From the NCBI GenBank assembly GCA_900155495.1, contig FTLJ01000690.1, forward strand, positions 1 through 57,452: a stretch of 57,452 nucleotides of DNA, written 5' to 3'. Source of the DNA: Porogramme epimiltina (taxonomy: Eukaryota > Basidiomycota > Agaricomycetes > Polyporales > Polyporaceae). The notes below the pieces were generated by a model that had not been told where the DNA came from, ran no database searches, and saw only the letters and a list, made by a program, of their open reading frames with translations. The translations under genes were made by a program, and so were the position numbers. Positions 31,540 through 44,398 of this stretch are shown piece after piece (position 1 is the first letter of the stretch; each line of letters starts with the position of its first letter).

Positions 31540-33251
31540 TCAACGGTACTCAGCCCCGCAGTCTCCAATCGTCATGATCATGCGCCCACTGTTGGACAAC
31601 TTTAGGAGCTCTTCGATGTCGGCCTTGTCGGCTTCGGTGAGGGCGAAGCTAAACACCCTTCCGTTGTCGTCCGTGTTGTCGCTCAGCCCCAAACGGGCCC
31701 CTAATGTATGGCAGGTCAAGATGATCAGCACCATCACACGATCGTATCAGCGGCGACCGCGAGCGCAGCGCACTAAATGCGCGTGGCCACGGACACGGGT
31801 AAGGACGTGCACACGCCACGTAACGTACCGATGATGACCGCCCCTACGAATGGGTGCTCGAGCACCCAGCGCACCGCAACGTTCGCGATGCTGACACCAC
31901 CGTGGCGGTCCCCGATGGTGCGAAGGAGACGGAGGAGACGCTGGAATAGCTCCCAAGTACCCCAGGCCTTGAGGATCACATCTAGGTACTAGGGTGTGCC
32001 GTGGCGGTCGGGATGAGCGAGGAACAGCGCGCACGTTGGCCGAGGAAAGAAGGGAACTTGCCTTGCGCTGCGAGGGGTTGACTTCACCCGAGTAGGGCTC
32101 GGGCTCGGGCTTGTTGAGCCACCGGTCGGTGAGAAGACCGCCACACTGCAGCCGAAGCAGTTACAGTTCAGGAGGGCAAGCACGTAGACGTAAAAGTTGG
32201 CTCACCAGTGTGCCATAGGCCAGAACCTTGAAGCCGTACCTGGCGCACAGGTCGTTCATGCCATGGAGGGGGCGCACATCGATGAGAGAAAACTAGGGGG
32301 CAGAGGAAGCGCCGTGGAATCAGGGTAGATGATGATGAGCGGGCTGCGACGTCACATAGCCTGCTCGACCCACGTACCGCAACCTGGTTCGTGACGATGG
32401 CGCCGGGCCCAAATGTGACACAGATTTCTTCCGTCCTCCTAGTATCGAAGTTGCACAGCCCGAGGTTCTTTATCTTGCCCTCCCCGCGGAGCGTGACCAG
32501 ATGCTCGAAGGCTGTCACGTAGCTTCTATCCTGGTAATCTTGCCAGAAGAACTGGGCACACGGACGGGAAGCGTGAAAGACCACACCGCCGGCGCACGGT
32601 GCGTATATCAGGGTGGTAAGTGGAGATCGCAGGTAACTGAGATGATGCGGCATACCTGAAGAAGATCGATACTCGTTGTCTGCATGCGAGCGCAACGCTC
32701 GTCGACAGCGTCTGCGACTCTGGAGGCCGTGATTTCCGTGCGGTTGAAGACGCACCACTTCGTGGCGCCGAAAGGCCTTTGACTGCCTGCGAGGAGTGTC
32801 CGGGTAAAGGTTCCCTAGAGGGACAAATTCCGAATGAGCTTAAATTGGGCGTCATGCGGGTCTAGAACTCACAAATAGGTCTTCAGCGGGTCCGTAGTGG
32901 TCCGCTAGATGTGTGGCGGTTAGGTGCTTCTATGTATGATATCATGGAATAGAACATACCCTAAATGTTAGAAGCCCGCCCGAAGTGAGACACATGTAAG
33001 AGCGGAGTTTAGGAAGCCCATGAAGCACACACCATGTCTGTTGGAGTATGGTAAGCTATGGATATGGATGAACATATGGGGAGAGACTCGCCGAAAGCAA
33101 AGTAGCCCTTTCCCATGTGGGCGCGCATGGCATCACGAACCCGTTGGGCAGGGGCGCTGCCCCACGCGTTGCTGGACAGCTGCCAAAGACCAACCCAAAT
33201 ACGGGGAAGATGGATGTTAGGTGTGAGCGCGAAGCGGGTGTCTGTCTGCAT
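31540..33251 (-). CDS. Aldo/keto reductase with GC-AG introns
   Basis: Nine exons: 33251-33092, 33037-33029, 32904-32873, 32814-32656, 32551-32378, 32292-32206, 32145-32062, 31988-31829 and 31700-31540; 341 residues. Introns 33091-33038 and 32061-31989 start with GC (GCGAGT and GCAAGT); the rest are GT-AG. Domain landmarks: PRIWVGLWQLSSNAWG, FDMVSDHYGPAEDLF with the catalytic Asp54 and Tyr60, FGATKWCVFNRTE with Lys86, KIKNLGLCNFDTRR, QVAFSLIDVRPLHGM, and the cofactor-binding end VAVRWVLEHPFVGAVIIGARLGLSDN. The usual catalytic His (LLQFHW type) is Phe122 here (LLQFFWQDY). Exon 2 is 9 nt long and its downstream donor (GTGCTT) is weak, so this small part of the model is uncertain. Likely NAD(P)H-dependent carbonyl reductase, possibly of low activity. 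Confidence 0.85.
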
Positions 33252-33702
33252 GGCTATTGGCGATGTGTTTGCTGAGGGGCACTGGCATCCTGGCCTGCTC
33301 TTCCTCAGGCTTTATGCCCTCGTCGGCAAGTAAACGAGGGTCCGCTGCACGCCGCGACAGCAAGGAGTATACACAACGGACATCCTGTAGTACGCCGACC
33401 CGAACCAGACGAGGCCGGGAGTATGACCACAGTATCCCCCGAAAGGGTGGTGTGTGCCCAACAGAGCGCGGCCTCACCGGCGATGACGAGTGCGAGCGCT
33501 AGATGCAAACATCTTCAATTCGAAACTTTGATCAGCAGTTATTAAATTTATGCCAACTGGTGATAACTTACGACGAAATTTCAGTTGATAGAGATCTCTT
33601 CGCCACCACCATCTCCACTCGGTATAAGAGGAAGGAGTTGCATGGGCCATACAACAGGGCCACCCCTCCAGCGACACCATTCAGCACCTTCAGGACGCGA
33701 CA
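33252..33702. other. Divergent upstream region of two genes
   Basis: Lies between the aldo/keto reductase start and the start of the next plus-strand gene. No feature beyond short unsupported frames. Confidence 0.5.
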
Positions 33703-34462
33703 ATGCCAGATCGACGAGACGACGCTGCAAGGGCACGGGCCACGAGAGACGCTCGCCCGGTCCTAGGACATGTGTCAGTACCGCCCAAAATTCCCACATA
33801 AAGCTACCGCCCAGCACTGAGCCCACACTTCCGCAGGAACCTCATGGTGGACACCCTCATCGCCAACGCTAACCTTGAGGAGTAAGTCTCAGTCTCCGAC
33901 TGGACGCTTGCGGCGACTGAGCTTACTCCGTGCCATATCGGACAGCCTGCGCGCCATTGTGCGCGGTATGCTCGCAACGAGCCCGCCTTCAGTCGCCCAG
34001 GCGTTCACCTCCGCAGCGCGGCAGCGCCTCGTCCGCACCCACGCCGACGCGATGCCCGACCTCGAAGGGGCCTTCGCCGCAGCGCCCGGTGGGGTGTCGG
34101 CCCTGCCGACGGCGAAGCTGCACGAGGTGCTGATCACCACACGCACGCTGTACGGATCGGGAATGGGCTTTGCAAGCCTGAAGATCCTCGCGCGGGTCGT
34201 CGCCGCAACTGTGGGGCTCCAATGGGAGGAGGACGGGCCGATGGAGGAGGTACTAGCCCTCATTGATGCCGACATCAGCCAAGCCATCCAAAGCTCGAAG
34301 GAGGAGCTGGACGGCGGACGAGTGGTCGACTTGCAGGTTGCCAAGGTTGCTGTTCACGAGCTGCGGACGGCCGTCAGTGACAGTCAGATGGATGTCCGGA
34401 GGTGGAACGGCGCGTTCCCCTTCGAGCGCGCCGCGTCGAGTTTGGAGTATTGGCGGGTGTAA
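33703..34462 (+). CDS. Conserved small basidiomycete protein, function unknown
   Basis: Exons 33703-33773, 33837-33881 and 33946-34462; introns 63 and 64 nt; 210 residues. The N terminus is basic and Asp/Arg/Ala-rich (MPDRRDDAARARATRDARP), followed by a helical body: LMVDTLIANANLEDLRAIVR, LATSPPSVAQAFTSAARQRL, ILARVVAATVGLQWEEDG, ALIDADISQAIQSSKEEL. No signal peptide or membrane segment. I believe related small proteins occur in other polypores but cannot name a function. Confidence 0.75.
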
Positions 34463-36332
34463 TACGCCGGGGTAGTAGGGAGGCTAAATTCTGAGAAAGT
34501 GTACGATATCACTTTGCATTGTATAGTTACCGCGCTAGGAAAACATGAGAACGGGAATAACCTCAGATAGGCTCTTATACCCGGACATATCTCTGATCGC
34601 CCGGTCCGGCGCCGGGAAACAGGTAGCGAGGCGGGTGGCAACCGGCTACGGGTTCCGGGAGCGCCCCCGGCCGGACTCCTTATCGGATCCGTCGGCGTCT
34701 TGCCTGGTTGCCGATGCAAAAGCTGTGAACGGCGAAGCGGCGGGCATGACGAGATGTGCATCCACAGGCACTCCGTAGGATGACCGGCTGCTAGATTGGC
34801 GTGCTCGGCTGTCCTAACTAGAATGCCGGCGGGAACATCTGGCGGACAAGCTTCTCAATCTAGTTGAGTTGGATGAGTCGTGCGAGAGAGCCCCTGTCAC
34901 GACAGGCGCGCCGCTCAAAACTCACAGTTCCCGCCGTTCGAGCCTGAGTACGATCCGCACGGATAAACGAGGTGGCCTAGCTTCCTACCGCATTTTGCCA
35001 TATTGAGCAAAGTCGTTCCCGGAGGTCTACGGGAACAGTCAGTCGACTCACCTGTGGTTTGTCGTGTCCGAGCGCAGGTGTTGGACCATCTTTCTAGAGC
35101 ATCGGATAGACTGCGGGGAGCATGCGTTAAGGGCGGGGAAGACGAAACTACAGCAGGAAGCGCTCACGCTACGCCATACGTGTACACACCCCCGGAGGAA
35201 GCTATAGTTTCAATGACATTACCAACGCGTTACCGACGCACGCTGAGTAGACATGATGCCGCACCTTCCGTTAAACCTTGGGGGAGTTCATCCGAGTCCT
35301 TCAATGGAGATTTTCTCGCTCCAAACAACCACAGAACTGCGTCAGTACCTCACTTGAAGCGCCTTCCTAACGCACGCCTCGCCTCGCCTCTCCGGTGCTT
35401 GGGCACTCGCTCCCACTCCCACTTTCTCGCCGTGGCTAGTACGAGCCCCAGACCGAATAAGTGGAGTTCTATACGCCATGTAAGACGCCGTCAATGCATA
35501 CAGCGGCACACGCACGCCCACCGGCGACATAAAGTTAAACCGTTGGATATGGGGATGCCGGGGATGTCCAGTTCGTGACACCGAAGAGCGCGTGCTTAAA
35601 GGCCATATGACCGCTACGCAGCATTGACGCAGCCTTCCAAGAACACTGCCCCGGTCGTCTGTTTCGCTAATGACGCCGTTACCCTGCGCTCTGAAGAGGT
35701 CTTATTAGCTTCCCAGGCGTCCCGGGAGGAAGTGAGGTAAAGCACGCCTCCCATAACCTCTGTAAATGGATAATGCAGAGAAATGGGGGCTTACTCGTAC
35801 GTATGCGAAGCACCACAATTTTCAAGGTAAGAAGCAGCTGGCGCCATGTGTCATGAAGATGGCCAAAGCTACAAAACCAAGCTCACCATGAGCACATTGC
35901 TAAGTGGGAAGCTAAAAATGCCGTCAGCGAGTTTCACCGGAGATTAAAGAGTGGCGGAAGTTTCACTGTGTGAGCGGTCCGATGGGTCCTTAGTTTAATC
36001 GGAGTTATTCCAATATCGAGAGACAATGGCATAGTGCTAGCGGTAGGTCATGGTAGTATTTTCTTGAATTGTTGCACTTAGTCCCGGGAGGGGGCCAGTT
36101 GAATTCCCACACCCTTGTATCACGTGACACAAGGATCACCTTCGGGTTTCGACGACGTTCGATTCCGACAACTCAGACCGCCAACTACTCATACCTCCTC
36201 CACCTCAGATCCTGGGGCCGTGTTCTAGAATTGCTGTAAGCCGACCTGTACACTACCTATCTCTTATACTAAGTACTTGCTTCTCGCCGTAGACACTACT
36301 CACCCAGCTTCGCGCGCGGTGCAATTTCTGTG
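34463..36332. other. 1.9 kb gene-poor region
   Basis: Only short unsupported frames (for example 35003-35578 plus, without domain or ATG-consistent splicing). Sequence composition is mixed; no terminal repeats, hairpins or RNA genes recognised. The last 150 bp carry CT-rich DNA that would suit the promoter of the F-box gene at 36333. Confidence 0.5.
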
Positions 36333-37637
36333 ATGGCAGTGGATGCCACTCTTGGCTACAAACTCCCCAGGGAGCTCACGGACATCATTTTCAGTCACCT
36401 CCGTGGAGATATTCGTACCCTCAAAGCTTGTTCTCTAGTTTCCTCCATATGGCTTCCATCCAGCCGACTATACCTTTTTGAAAATGTTGTCTGTTACGCG
36501 ATAGGGCCGTCCGGATGCGCGCTGCAAGACTTTATCCTCTGGATATGCACGTCTCCTGGCGCGAGGCTCTACGTCAAGAGTTTGAACATTCGGGGCCCTC
36601 GTATTCCTATGAGCAAGGCTTCTATGGATATCAGCTCTCTGTTTATTCTACTTCCTCACATCCCGAACTTGGAGAACCTCTTCCTTTATAATCTCGAGAT
36701 CGGGCTCGTTGACACTCAATGCGTGCCAACGGGGATTGTTCCTCGTATCTCAAACCTCACCTTTGAGGGGTGCATGGCAGTTGGTGAATCCTCCACACCA
36801 ACAAAAACACTACTGTCCTTATTCCAGGAGATACAATTCCTCACGGTCGATCATCTCGTTTACCGATCCGACCCCTTACCATCTACTATCCCCACTCAGG
36901 TGCACGGCATTGCTATCACATGCAACGAAGGGAGCGAGAGCTATGGTATCTTGCAATTGTTTTCTATTTCCAATCCGAGATGGGACCTTCGCCTCTTGCA
37001 TCTCTCAATCGTTGATTTCCCATATTCGCGCCTCCCACTCGACACGATTCTTCCTTTATGTCGCAACACCCTCCGAGAGCTTCAAATAGACCTCATGGTA
37101 TCCTATTGGAGCTTAATGGACGCTCTATCGCGGGTTCCTGAGCGTAAGTCCTTCCTGTTGCCCAAAGCGCGCCTATCGCTGAAGCGCTGACCGCCCTACT
37201 CAGACGCCTGGGAGCCCTCTACATGGGATATGCCTGCCCTCAGACATTGCACGGCGCTCGAAGTGCTCCGGCTCCGGTTCTCCACCTTCCTCTACACGGA
37301 GATGAAGGGCTGGGAGCTGACGCTCAAAGCGTCCCGCTCCGTTCAGGCGTTCGAGGCCATCATCGTCCTCGTGCGCGCCGCGCCCCCGACCGTGCAGCAC
37401 ATCGACATCAACGCTGAGCACTACGGCGCAGATCTTGCCCAATTTCTGCCCTCCATTCAGAAGCTCCCTTGGAGGCAGCTCGACGCAGCGTTAGGGGCGC
37501 TGCCAGGACTGAAGACCTTCTCATGGACCGTGTGGCGTCATAAGACCCCCAGGGATATGCAAGCATTCAAAAAGATGCTGCGGAGGGTCCTTCCGGGTGT
37601 TAGTGATGCTGGGAAGCTCCGCATAGCAACTTATTGA
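36333..37637 (+). CDS. F-box-like protein
   Basis: Exons 36333-37143 and 37204-37637, intron 37144-37203 (60 nt), 414 residues. Start is ATG 36333, three bases into a longer GTG frame. The F-box is YKLPRELTDIIFSHLRGD with LVSSIWLPSSRLYLF (about residues 9-48). The body has leucine-rich phrases (HIPNLENLFLYNLEIG), and the last exon has the family end DAALGALPGLKTFSW and MLRRVLPGVSDAGKLRIATY. Same architecture as the F-box genes at 1085 and 13-19 kb. Probable SCF adaptor. Confidence 0.84.
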
Positions 37638-37879
37638 GTGAGTCGATATACGATGCCTTCTGGAATATCGGGAAACATAACTGACGAAACGTTACGGTAC
37701 AACTACCTAGTGAGACTTCTCCCTCAAAGGGAGTATCGACGCGATATGACGCTCAGCGGTACAAGGTTGCGCTCGTACATAGTCACCCATTGGACTCCTG
37801 TGTGCTTCATGCACCCGTATCTCACCACCATATCCCCAATGCGTCTTCTGACCAACCCCACCCCGACCCTTTGTACATA

Positions 37880-38410
37880 TTACGCCTTCCCAAACGCCTT
37901 CATTGCCCGGTGAATAAACGACTGCTTCTGTGACAACAGCGGGGAATCAGCTTGTAGGCACGGGCGGAAGCATCCGCGGTGCACCGTCTCCGTTCCGTCT
38001 ACAACGTCTTCGTAGTCCGGCAGCCCACCAGCGCTGGCGCCACCGACGCTTTTCTCGCCAGAGGCTGAAGGTTGGCTATCTTCCACGGGCTCGATGAAGA
38101 TGTCGAGCACCTCGAAGCGCGCGAGTGTGGGGACGACGGCGTTCCACGCCATGGGGCCTATGCGGACGTGTTTGCGCTCCTTGTTTACGATTCCGTTGAC
38201 GCAGATGGCGATACGTTCGGAGTCGACGTTCCTCAGCTGCTTAAACACTTGGCGCACAAATTGGACCGCCTCCTAGAGCAGGTAGTGATTCTATAAATCA
38301 GGGAGGACACGAGTGGTGAATGAAGGCATTCGAACCTCGTACGATTTTGCAGGGGTAACATAAACCATGAATCCCTCGTAGCGATAGGTGAAGACGTCTG
38401 GCGTGCTCAT
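37880..38410 (-). CDS. 155-residue basidiomycete orphan protein
   Basis: Exons 38410-38336 and 38272-37880, intron 38335-38273 (63 nt). The N terminus reads MSTPDVFTYRYEGFMVYVTP, and the splice joins PAKSYE to EAVQFVRQVFKQL, giving a compact domain with VDSERIAICVNGIVNKERK and VRIGPMAWNAVVPTLARFEVLDI. The C-terminal 50 residues are acidic and low-complexity. The pattern of a beta-rich start, an amphipathic helix and a beta end resembles a small ubiquitin-like or PB1-like fold, but this is only an impression. Similar short orphan genes occur next to F-box genes in polypores, as here. Confidence 0.65.
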
Positions 38411-38760
38411 GGTGAGAGATAGTGGAAACGATGCTAGGGGCTTCCTCATCGATGTCCCGACTTTTGAAGCCCCCGCCGTCGACACGTGGACAGCGGTGGG
38501 AGATTCAATTATAACACGGGCCGCGACCTCTTAGGTCGTGATGCCAACACGAAACTCTAATACGAAACTTCTGCCTTATCTTGTACAGGAGCGCGCGCTC
38601 ACTTGTGCGTCACACACAAACCAAAAGCCGAAATTCATGACGGCATGGGCAGTTCCAGTGATGAGATCTATTGGTACAGGAGAATATCCAGTGCATGCAA
38701 AAGCTCTATGTTGGAGGCTGGTTGATGACGGAGACCCTGCGGGTTAGACGTATGAAGGAC
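38411..38760. other. Intergenic, no gene seen
   Basis: Short upstream region of the orphan gene and 3' flank of the next gene. Confidence 0.55.
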
Positions 38761-40679
38761 TCAAGGTGACGACGATTGGTGCACAAGCCCCATTCCGTTG
38801 TGAAATCCGTGGCCTGTCCATGTGTGCAGTGTCTTTACCTGTGAATCATGGATTGAGTTAGTGACACACGTGTTTTGAGATGACTGGTGTGATAGATGAG
38901 GTGTGTGCTCACCATAAACTCCACGCCGCGCGGCGTAAGACACAGCTCTGACAGTTCGGCGCCATTCAACACGCGCTCCTCCACGAAAGTGTGCGCCGCG
39001 CGGAACGGGAATCTCGTGTCTGGCACCGGGGACGGCGTACTTCCCGGGAGCCACACGGGCCGCGCGGATGAGAGCGGCGGAAGCGCGAGGAGCGCCTGCA
39101 TGTCGGCGGGGAGTCCGTGCGCGCGTCGCGCGCTGCGGTGGACGTCGAGCGTGACGACTTCGCCCCCAGACCGCTGGCCGCGTCTGACGTTGAGGAAGAA
39201 AAGCGCGACGCGCGAGCCCAGGACGTGCACCTTGTACGCGCGGCCCACCGCGATTGGCACCGCGACCGTCCCTGCGGGCCCCCACTCCACCCAGGTGAGC
39301 GCGCGGGTGCCAAGGGCTTGTGCGCGGGCGAAGGCGTCCAGGAGCGATGGGATGGGTATGATGAGGACCATGTGTTCGATAGCGAGGTCTCCAGGGAGGC
39401 CGATGTAGTCGAGGACGATCACGGAAAGGGACGGGTCGGGGACGAATGTGCGGCGTTCTCTCGCGGGGTATTCGTCGGGGAGACTGCCGAAGTAGCAGTT
39501 GATGCGGGACTCGAGCAAGGGCCCCGAGAGTGGGGGGAGCTGAAGGAGGCACATGAATACTTCTTCATGAGTGCAGGCGTTCGTGTCTATCACAGGTTGA
39601 GCGTCTGGGTCTAACGCAGAGACGTAGGATGTATTGGCATTTCTATTGAGGACGAAGATGTGGTGCGTTCCAATGAAGTAGAAGTCGGTATATTTCGCAC
39701 AGTTACAGATCTGGTAGCGGCTCGTAAGCACTACACGACGAGAGCAGCGTCACAACTCACCCAAACGAGAGCCCCAGTTTTCCAGTTCCAGATGTGGATT
39801 CGCCGCACGGTCATGCTGTGGTCGAACAAAATCGCACCAAACAAAGCGCCGTGGACCTGAGCACCATGGCCCTTGACAGCGATGTAGCCTTGAGGCGCTT
39901 GTAGACTTGGTTGTGCAGCTAGAGGGTGTGCATGACCGGTCGACAACATAAAAAACTTGAACTCTAAGTTCGCGCTGTGGAGGTGTCAGAGAAAGTAGAT
40001 GAAATCTAAGTCAGCTGACATACTCTACCGGGTCATTGATGCCTCTTGGTAGCCTCGAGGCAGTAAACACAACTAATAGATCTTGTGGGACGTTGACCAT
40101 GTGCTCGACTATTTTCCGAGCAGTTGATGGGATGAAGATGGAAGAGGAAAAAGCGAGCTCAGGGACGCCCATGAAAGACGGACGAAAGCAGGTAATGGAG
40201 AAAGTGTCGGAGCGGGATGTAGAGCCCGAGTAGTTGGAGAGCACGTACACATCGCCATGCTCGAGATACCGCCAACCGCGAGGATAGACAGCATCGTCCA
40301 GAGAACGGTGGGCATACTGAGGTGTCCTGAGTCGAGCTTGATAAGCTCTTAACCGTGTCAAACGGTCACTCCATGACAGGTTGACGTCATGCCCCACATC
40401 GATCAGGCCGGAGAGCCCCAAGGCAATCTTGTATTTTATGGAGAGGTCGTTCCGTATCAGTTCGCACAAGCAGCGACATGCCTGCGGTAACGGATACGGA
40501 AGTCAGTGGTCAACACAGAATGACTAGAATGGAAGCATGGTCCAATGATGTGGGTGTTTGGTACTAAAGTTAGAGTGACTCACAAGCTTGCATGCGGCAA
40601 TAGACTCTACATCTAGATGGAGGAGGACGGCGATCTTGACCTCACCAGGCAAGGAACATATCATGATGCGGTCATCCAT
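38761..40679 (-). CDS. F-box protein of a second type (beta-propeller-like body)
   Basis: Five exons: 40679-40584, 40481-40020, 39961-39761, 39710-38913 and 38838-38761; introns 102, 58, 50 and 74 nt; 544 residues. The N-terminal F-box is CSLPGEVKIAVLLHLDVESI followed by ACKLACRCLCELIRNDLSI. Then comes the conserved NLSWSDRLTRLRAYQAR segment, and a body of repeated beta-strand phrases such as FDHSMTVRRIHIWNWKTGALVW, quoted in part (IHIWNWKTGALVW), and KVHVLGSRVALFFLNVRRG. This is the basidiomycete F-box class with a WD-repeat-like body, different from the leucine-rich class elsewhere in the window. The intron after YS (40019-39962) was chosen because it restores frame into FKFFMLSTGHAHPLA. 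The last exon is short and less certain. Confidence 0.75.
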
Positions 40680-42010
40680 CCGGGGCTGTAGGCGAGAAAA
40701 GAGGGCGGAAGTTGCGCATCCAGAACGTGAGTAAGAGGACCCTCGCGGGTATACGCAAATGTGCTATAGTCTGTTGCAGTGTCAGATTGTCCCAGCCTGC
40801 CCTCAGGCTGGGGCTCGTGTTGAACACGCCGAGTCCGAGTCACTGCCAGTGCCCATGGGTGCTGGGTCCAGGCTACAGTAAACATCAGTAAATAGATGAA
40901 GTAAGCGGGAAAGACGCCCTGCATTGATCACGTGGCACTTGCCCGTTTTCCATGCCTCTCAGCGCCCGGGACCGGGGAGTCTGACAAACGCCGCGCGCAT
41001 TACCTCCATCACCGACGCCATCTCGGACACTGGACCCTGCGAAGCTGCCTTCTCTTGACCCGAACACATTCGCGTGGGCGATCGGTCGTGCAGGCGGTCA
41101 ATATGGTCTGTGCGCCGATGGATGAGCGCACCCATGCGAAGAACTTCCCTACGCGCTGTATAGTACAGGGGTGCACACCTACTAATGATTGTGAATAAAC
41201 GGTGCAGGTATTAGCCTATGCACTGTGCATTTTCACTTTCTCTCAGCTCTGATCCTCTGGGTGGGCTTGCTACCCTATGTAGAAACTATTGCTTTGCTTT
41301 CATTCAGGCCACGCCGTCACGCGAACTCGTATCCGGTTTCGATGCGTCCTGCGTCCCAACAGATCGTCGAAGACCGTGGCGTACCTTCTTCGTCAGTGAG
41401 GATCCCTTCGTCAGGGATTAGCGCGGGGGTAGACTGTTTCTATCATTTGAGGTCTATTCACGGACCGGAGCACCTCCGTGAGTGTTTTGTTCATATGTAT
41501 TTCACTTGACGACGCGTTAATGGCATCCTATTTCTATCAGTTGAAGATAATAATACCATGATGCGTCCTTTCTTTAGACCATGTCATCGGGCGGGTGCTA
41601 TAGCGTGAGCGCCGGAGCACAACTGCACTCGCCACACGCTCTCTCCATCCATCATCGGGGCAATACTTCGTAGATGCGAATAGCCCATCCTCCCTCTTTC
41701 AAGTTGTGCTACCCCAATGCTCATGCGAAACATCATTCTACTGTATAATCAATCCAAGATGGAATGTCATTCGTGCACAGGTACGCGTTAAAAGAAGCCG
41801 TTTCGGAGATTACGTTGCCATTTCCCATGCGCTCAATTATAGTCTAGATGGCTCCCCGGTTGCCCTCGGAGGCGTCTCTGCGCAGCCACTCGCTGTCCGG
41901 AGCATGCATCGTGATCCATTTCTGCCACCCCGTGGGTACTTTCCCCACCTTTCCTCCTTACCACCACTGTACACGATCCGTCCTGTCCTTACTCCTGCTT
42001 TCCGGTCGGC
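40680..42010. other. 1.3 kb between divergent genes, no gene supported
   Basis: Upstream regions of the F-box gene (minus) and the glucan-assembly gene (plus). A minus-strand 87-codon frame (40661-40924) overlaps the F-box start and is more likely 5' leader. CT-rich DNA at 41930-42010 fits the promoter of the plus-strand gene. Confidence 0.5.
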
Positions 42011-44398
42011 ATGTCTCAGAATCCGTTCGACCAGATATCACCCGGTCCTTCTCCTTCCGCGTCTACCGGTCTCCTCTACGCCGCACATGTAACTCCAAGA
42101 GGGCCTAGGCTCCGAAATTCCCCTAGCGAAGCTTCCTTGGTTGGTCTTCAACGTCCCTAGCCTCTTCATGCATTCTTGTTCATCGTACGTAGCAAAGCTT
42201 TCGCAGTGGCTCCGATCAAGAGAACCCGACGTCCGCGCCGTCGTCGCTTTCTCATCAGGTACGTGTTCGTAGTCGATTTGCTGATACTAGCTCGTGATGA
42301 CCTTTTCACCTCAAATAAGTATTCATTATCCCCCGACCCCTCTGTTTGGGGTTCTGCTCTCTCGCCAGAAGAACGAGAAGAAGACGACTACCTTCATAAT
42401 CCCCATCCCCAATTCGATCGTACCGTCGACAAAGATGGACAAATCTTTACTGCGAGAGGCCTGGGAAACTTGGGCTGCTTGGCGGTGCTTTTTGTCGGGA
42501 TAATAGCCCTGTTGTAAGCATCGCACCTACGGCGCTTCTCCTTCCCTCCACGTTAACTCTACTTCAGTGCCGGATACCCCATCATCACATACTTCCTACG
42601 TCATCCCCAGACGAAGCAGGGTGGATTTAATCTAGGCGGAATCAACTCGTCGGGTCAGTTGCCAGCCATCTCAGGCGGCTGGGGCCTCATCGACCCCGAC
42701 ACGCCCCAAGAGGCCCACACCATGGCCGACTTCGTCAACGGCGACCAGTGGCAGCTCGTTTTCAGCGACGAGTTCAACGTCGAGGGCCGCTCCTTCTATC
42801 CCGGCGACGACCCTTACTGGGAGGCCGTCGACCTCCACTACTGGCAGACGAACAACATCGAGTGGTACGACCCGCGGGCGATCACGACGCGGAACGGCTC
42901 GCTCGAGATCACGCTGAGCGCGGAGCCGGAGCACGACAGGAACTACACGGGCGGGATGATGTCGACGTGGAACAAATTCTGCTTCACGGGCGGGATGATC
43001 GTCACCTCCGTCGTGCTGCCGGGGTCAAACAATGTCCTTGGCCTGTGGCCCGCGATCTGGACCATGGGCAACCTGGGGCGTGCGGGGTACGGCGCGAGTC
43101 TCGACGGAATGGTTCGTCTCGTGCAGTTGTTTTTTCCTCCCTGCGCTCATTGATGCCACCCCGGTTCTTAGTGGCCCTACACGTATGACTCGTGCGACGT
43201 CGGGACTGCGCCCAATCAGACGTTCCAGGGCGGCCCCGTTGCCGCGACGAACACCGGGACGAAGCAGTATGACTTCGAGCTGTCGTATCTTCCCGGCCAG
43301 CGCCTGTCGCGGTGCACGTGCGCGGGCGAGTCTCACCCAGGGCCCGTTCACGCGTCGGACAACTCATACGTCGGGCGCGCTGCGCCTGAAATCGACATTT
43401 TCGAGGCTCAGGTGAGTATCACAAATGTTCCAACATTACGCATGTTCCTCATTACCTGCTTGTAGATCTCTTCTTTGACCCCGGATGATCCTCTGACTGG
43501 CCAGGTGTCACAATCCGCGCAATGGGGCGTGAGTATCGTATCTCTCTTGGGTGTTGCGTCGTATTGAACGAATTTACGTGTCAGCCATTCAACGCTAACT
43601 ACGCCTGGTTCAACACCTCGGACAACCTAATCATTCCAGACACGTCTATCAGTGCCCTTAACACGTACATGGGCGCCGTGTACCAACAGGCTTCGTCTGT
43701 CGTGACCCAGACTAGTATGCGCCCATTTAGCGCACAGAGTTATTGTCGGATGTTGACTGTCATCTACGCAGATCAAGAGGCATACGAGCTCACCGGGAAC
43801 CAATACTCCGTCTACGGTATTCAATACCAACCCGGATTCGACAACGCCGTATGAGTCCCCTATCTCGTTGGCAACACGCCCTGTTCTAACGCAATCTTAG
43901 TATATCTCTTGGATATCAGACAACAAGCTTGCGTGGACGCTCAAGCAACCCGGCTTTGCCGCCGACACGAAGGTAGAGATCAGCGCTCGGCCTGTCCCAC
44001 AAGAGCCCATGGTATGTCGCCTCTTCTTACACCGGGGGAACACTTACTGAGCGCACTGTGCAGTACATCATCGCGAACCTCGGAATGTCGGAAAACTTTG
44101 GCTTTGTAGACATAGACCATCTCACGTTCCCGACGACGTTGAAGATCGACTACATCCGCGTCTACCAAGACCCGAGCAACATCAACATCGGCTGCGACCC
44201 GAAGGACTTCCCCACCGCTGCTTATATTCAAGAGTGAGCCCCTTAGTGCTGTGTCTCGTTTCACCCGCCACATCTAACGCTGTACTCAGGTATTCCGAGG
44301 CGTACACTAACCCGAACCTCACAACGTGGACCGGAAGCCCGGACACGGGAGGCTACAACCAGCCGTTCCCGAAGAACAGCTTCCTGGGGCAGTGCTAG
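42011..44398 (+). CDS. Skn1/Kre6-type GH16 beta-glucan synthesis-associated protein
   Basis: Twelve exons: 42011-42139, 42193-42258, 42320-42513, 42568-43111, 43172-43411, 43466-43528, 43585-43714, 43772-43848, 43901-44011, 44064-44233 and 44290-44398 (eleven listed; all are in frame), 610 residues. Type II membrane protein: a cytosolic N terminus ([19 protein letters not shown]), one transmembrane helix at about 115-139 ([20 protein letters not shown]) and a lumenal GH16 domain. The GH16 catalytic motif is [10 protein letters not shown], with Glu384 and Glu389 as the probable nucleophile and acid/base. Other landmarks: [54 protein letters not shown] and [16 protein letters not shown]. The family is needed for beta-1,6-glucan in the cell wall. 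The first three exons are less certain than the rest: the first donor (GTTGGT) is weak. Eleven exons is the correct count. Confidence 0.92.

Noticed and set aside
31540..33251. Reading the aldo/keto reductase as a pseudogene
   Set aside because: At first the exon ends looked broken, but allowing GC donors and a 9-nt exon gives one open frame of 341 residues.
38325..38345. GGTTCGAAT-like word as a tRNA B box
   Set aside because: No A box or cloverleaf around it, and it lies in an intron of the 155-residue gene.
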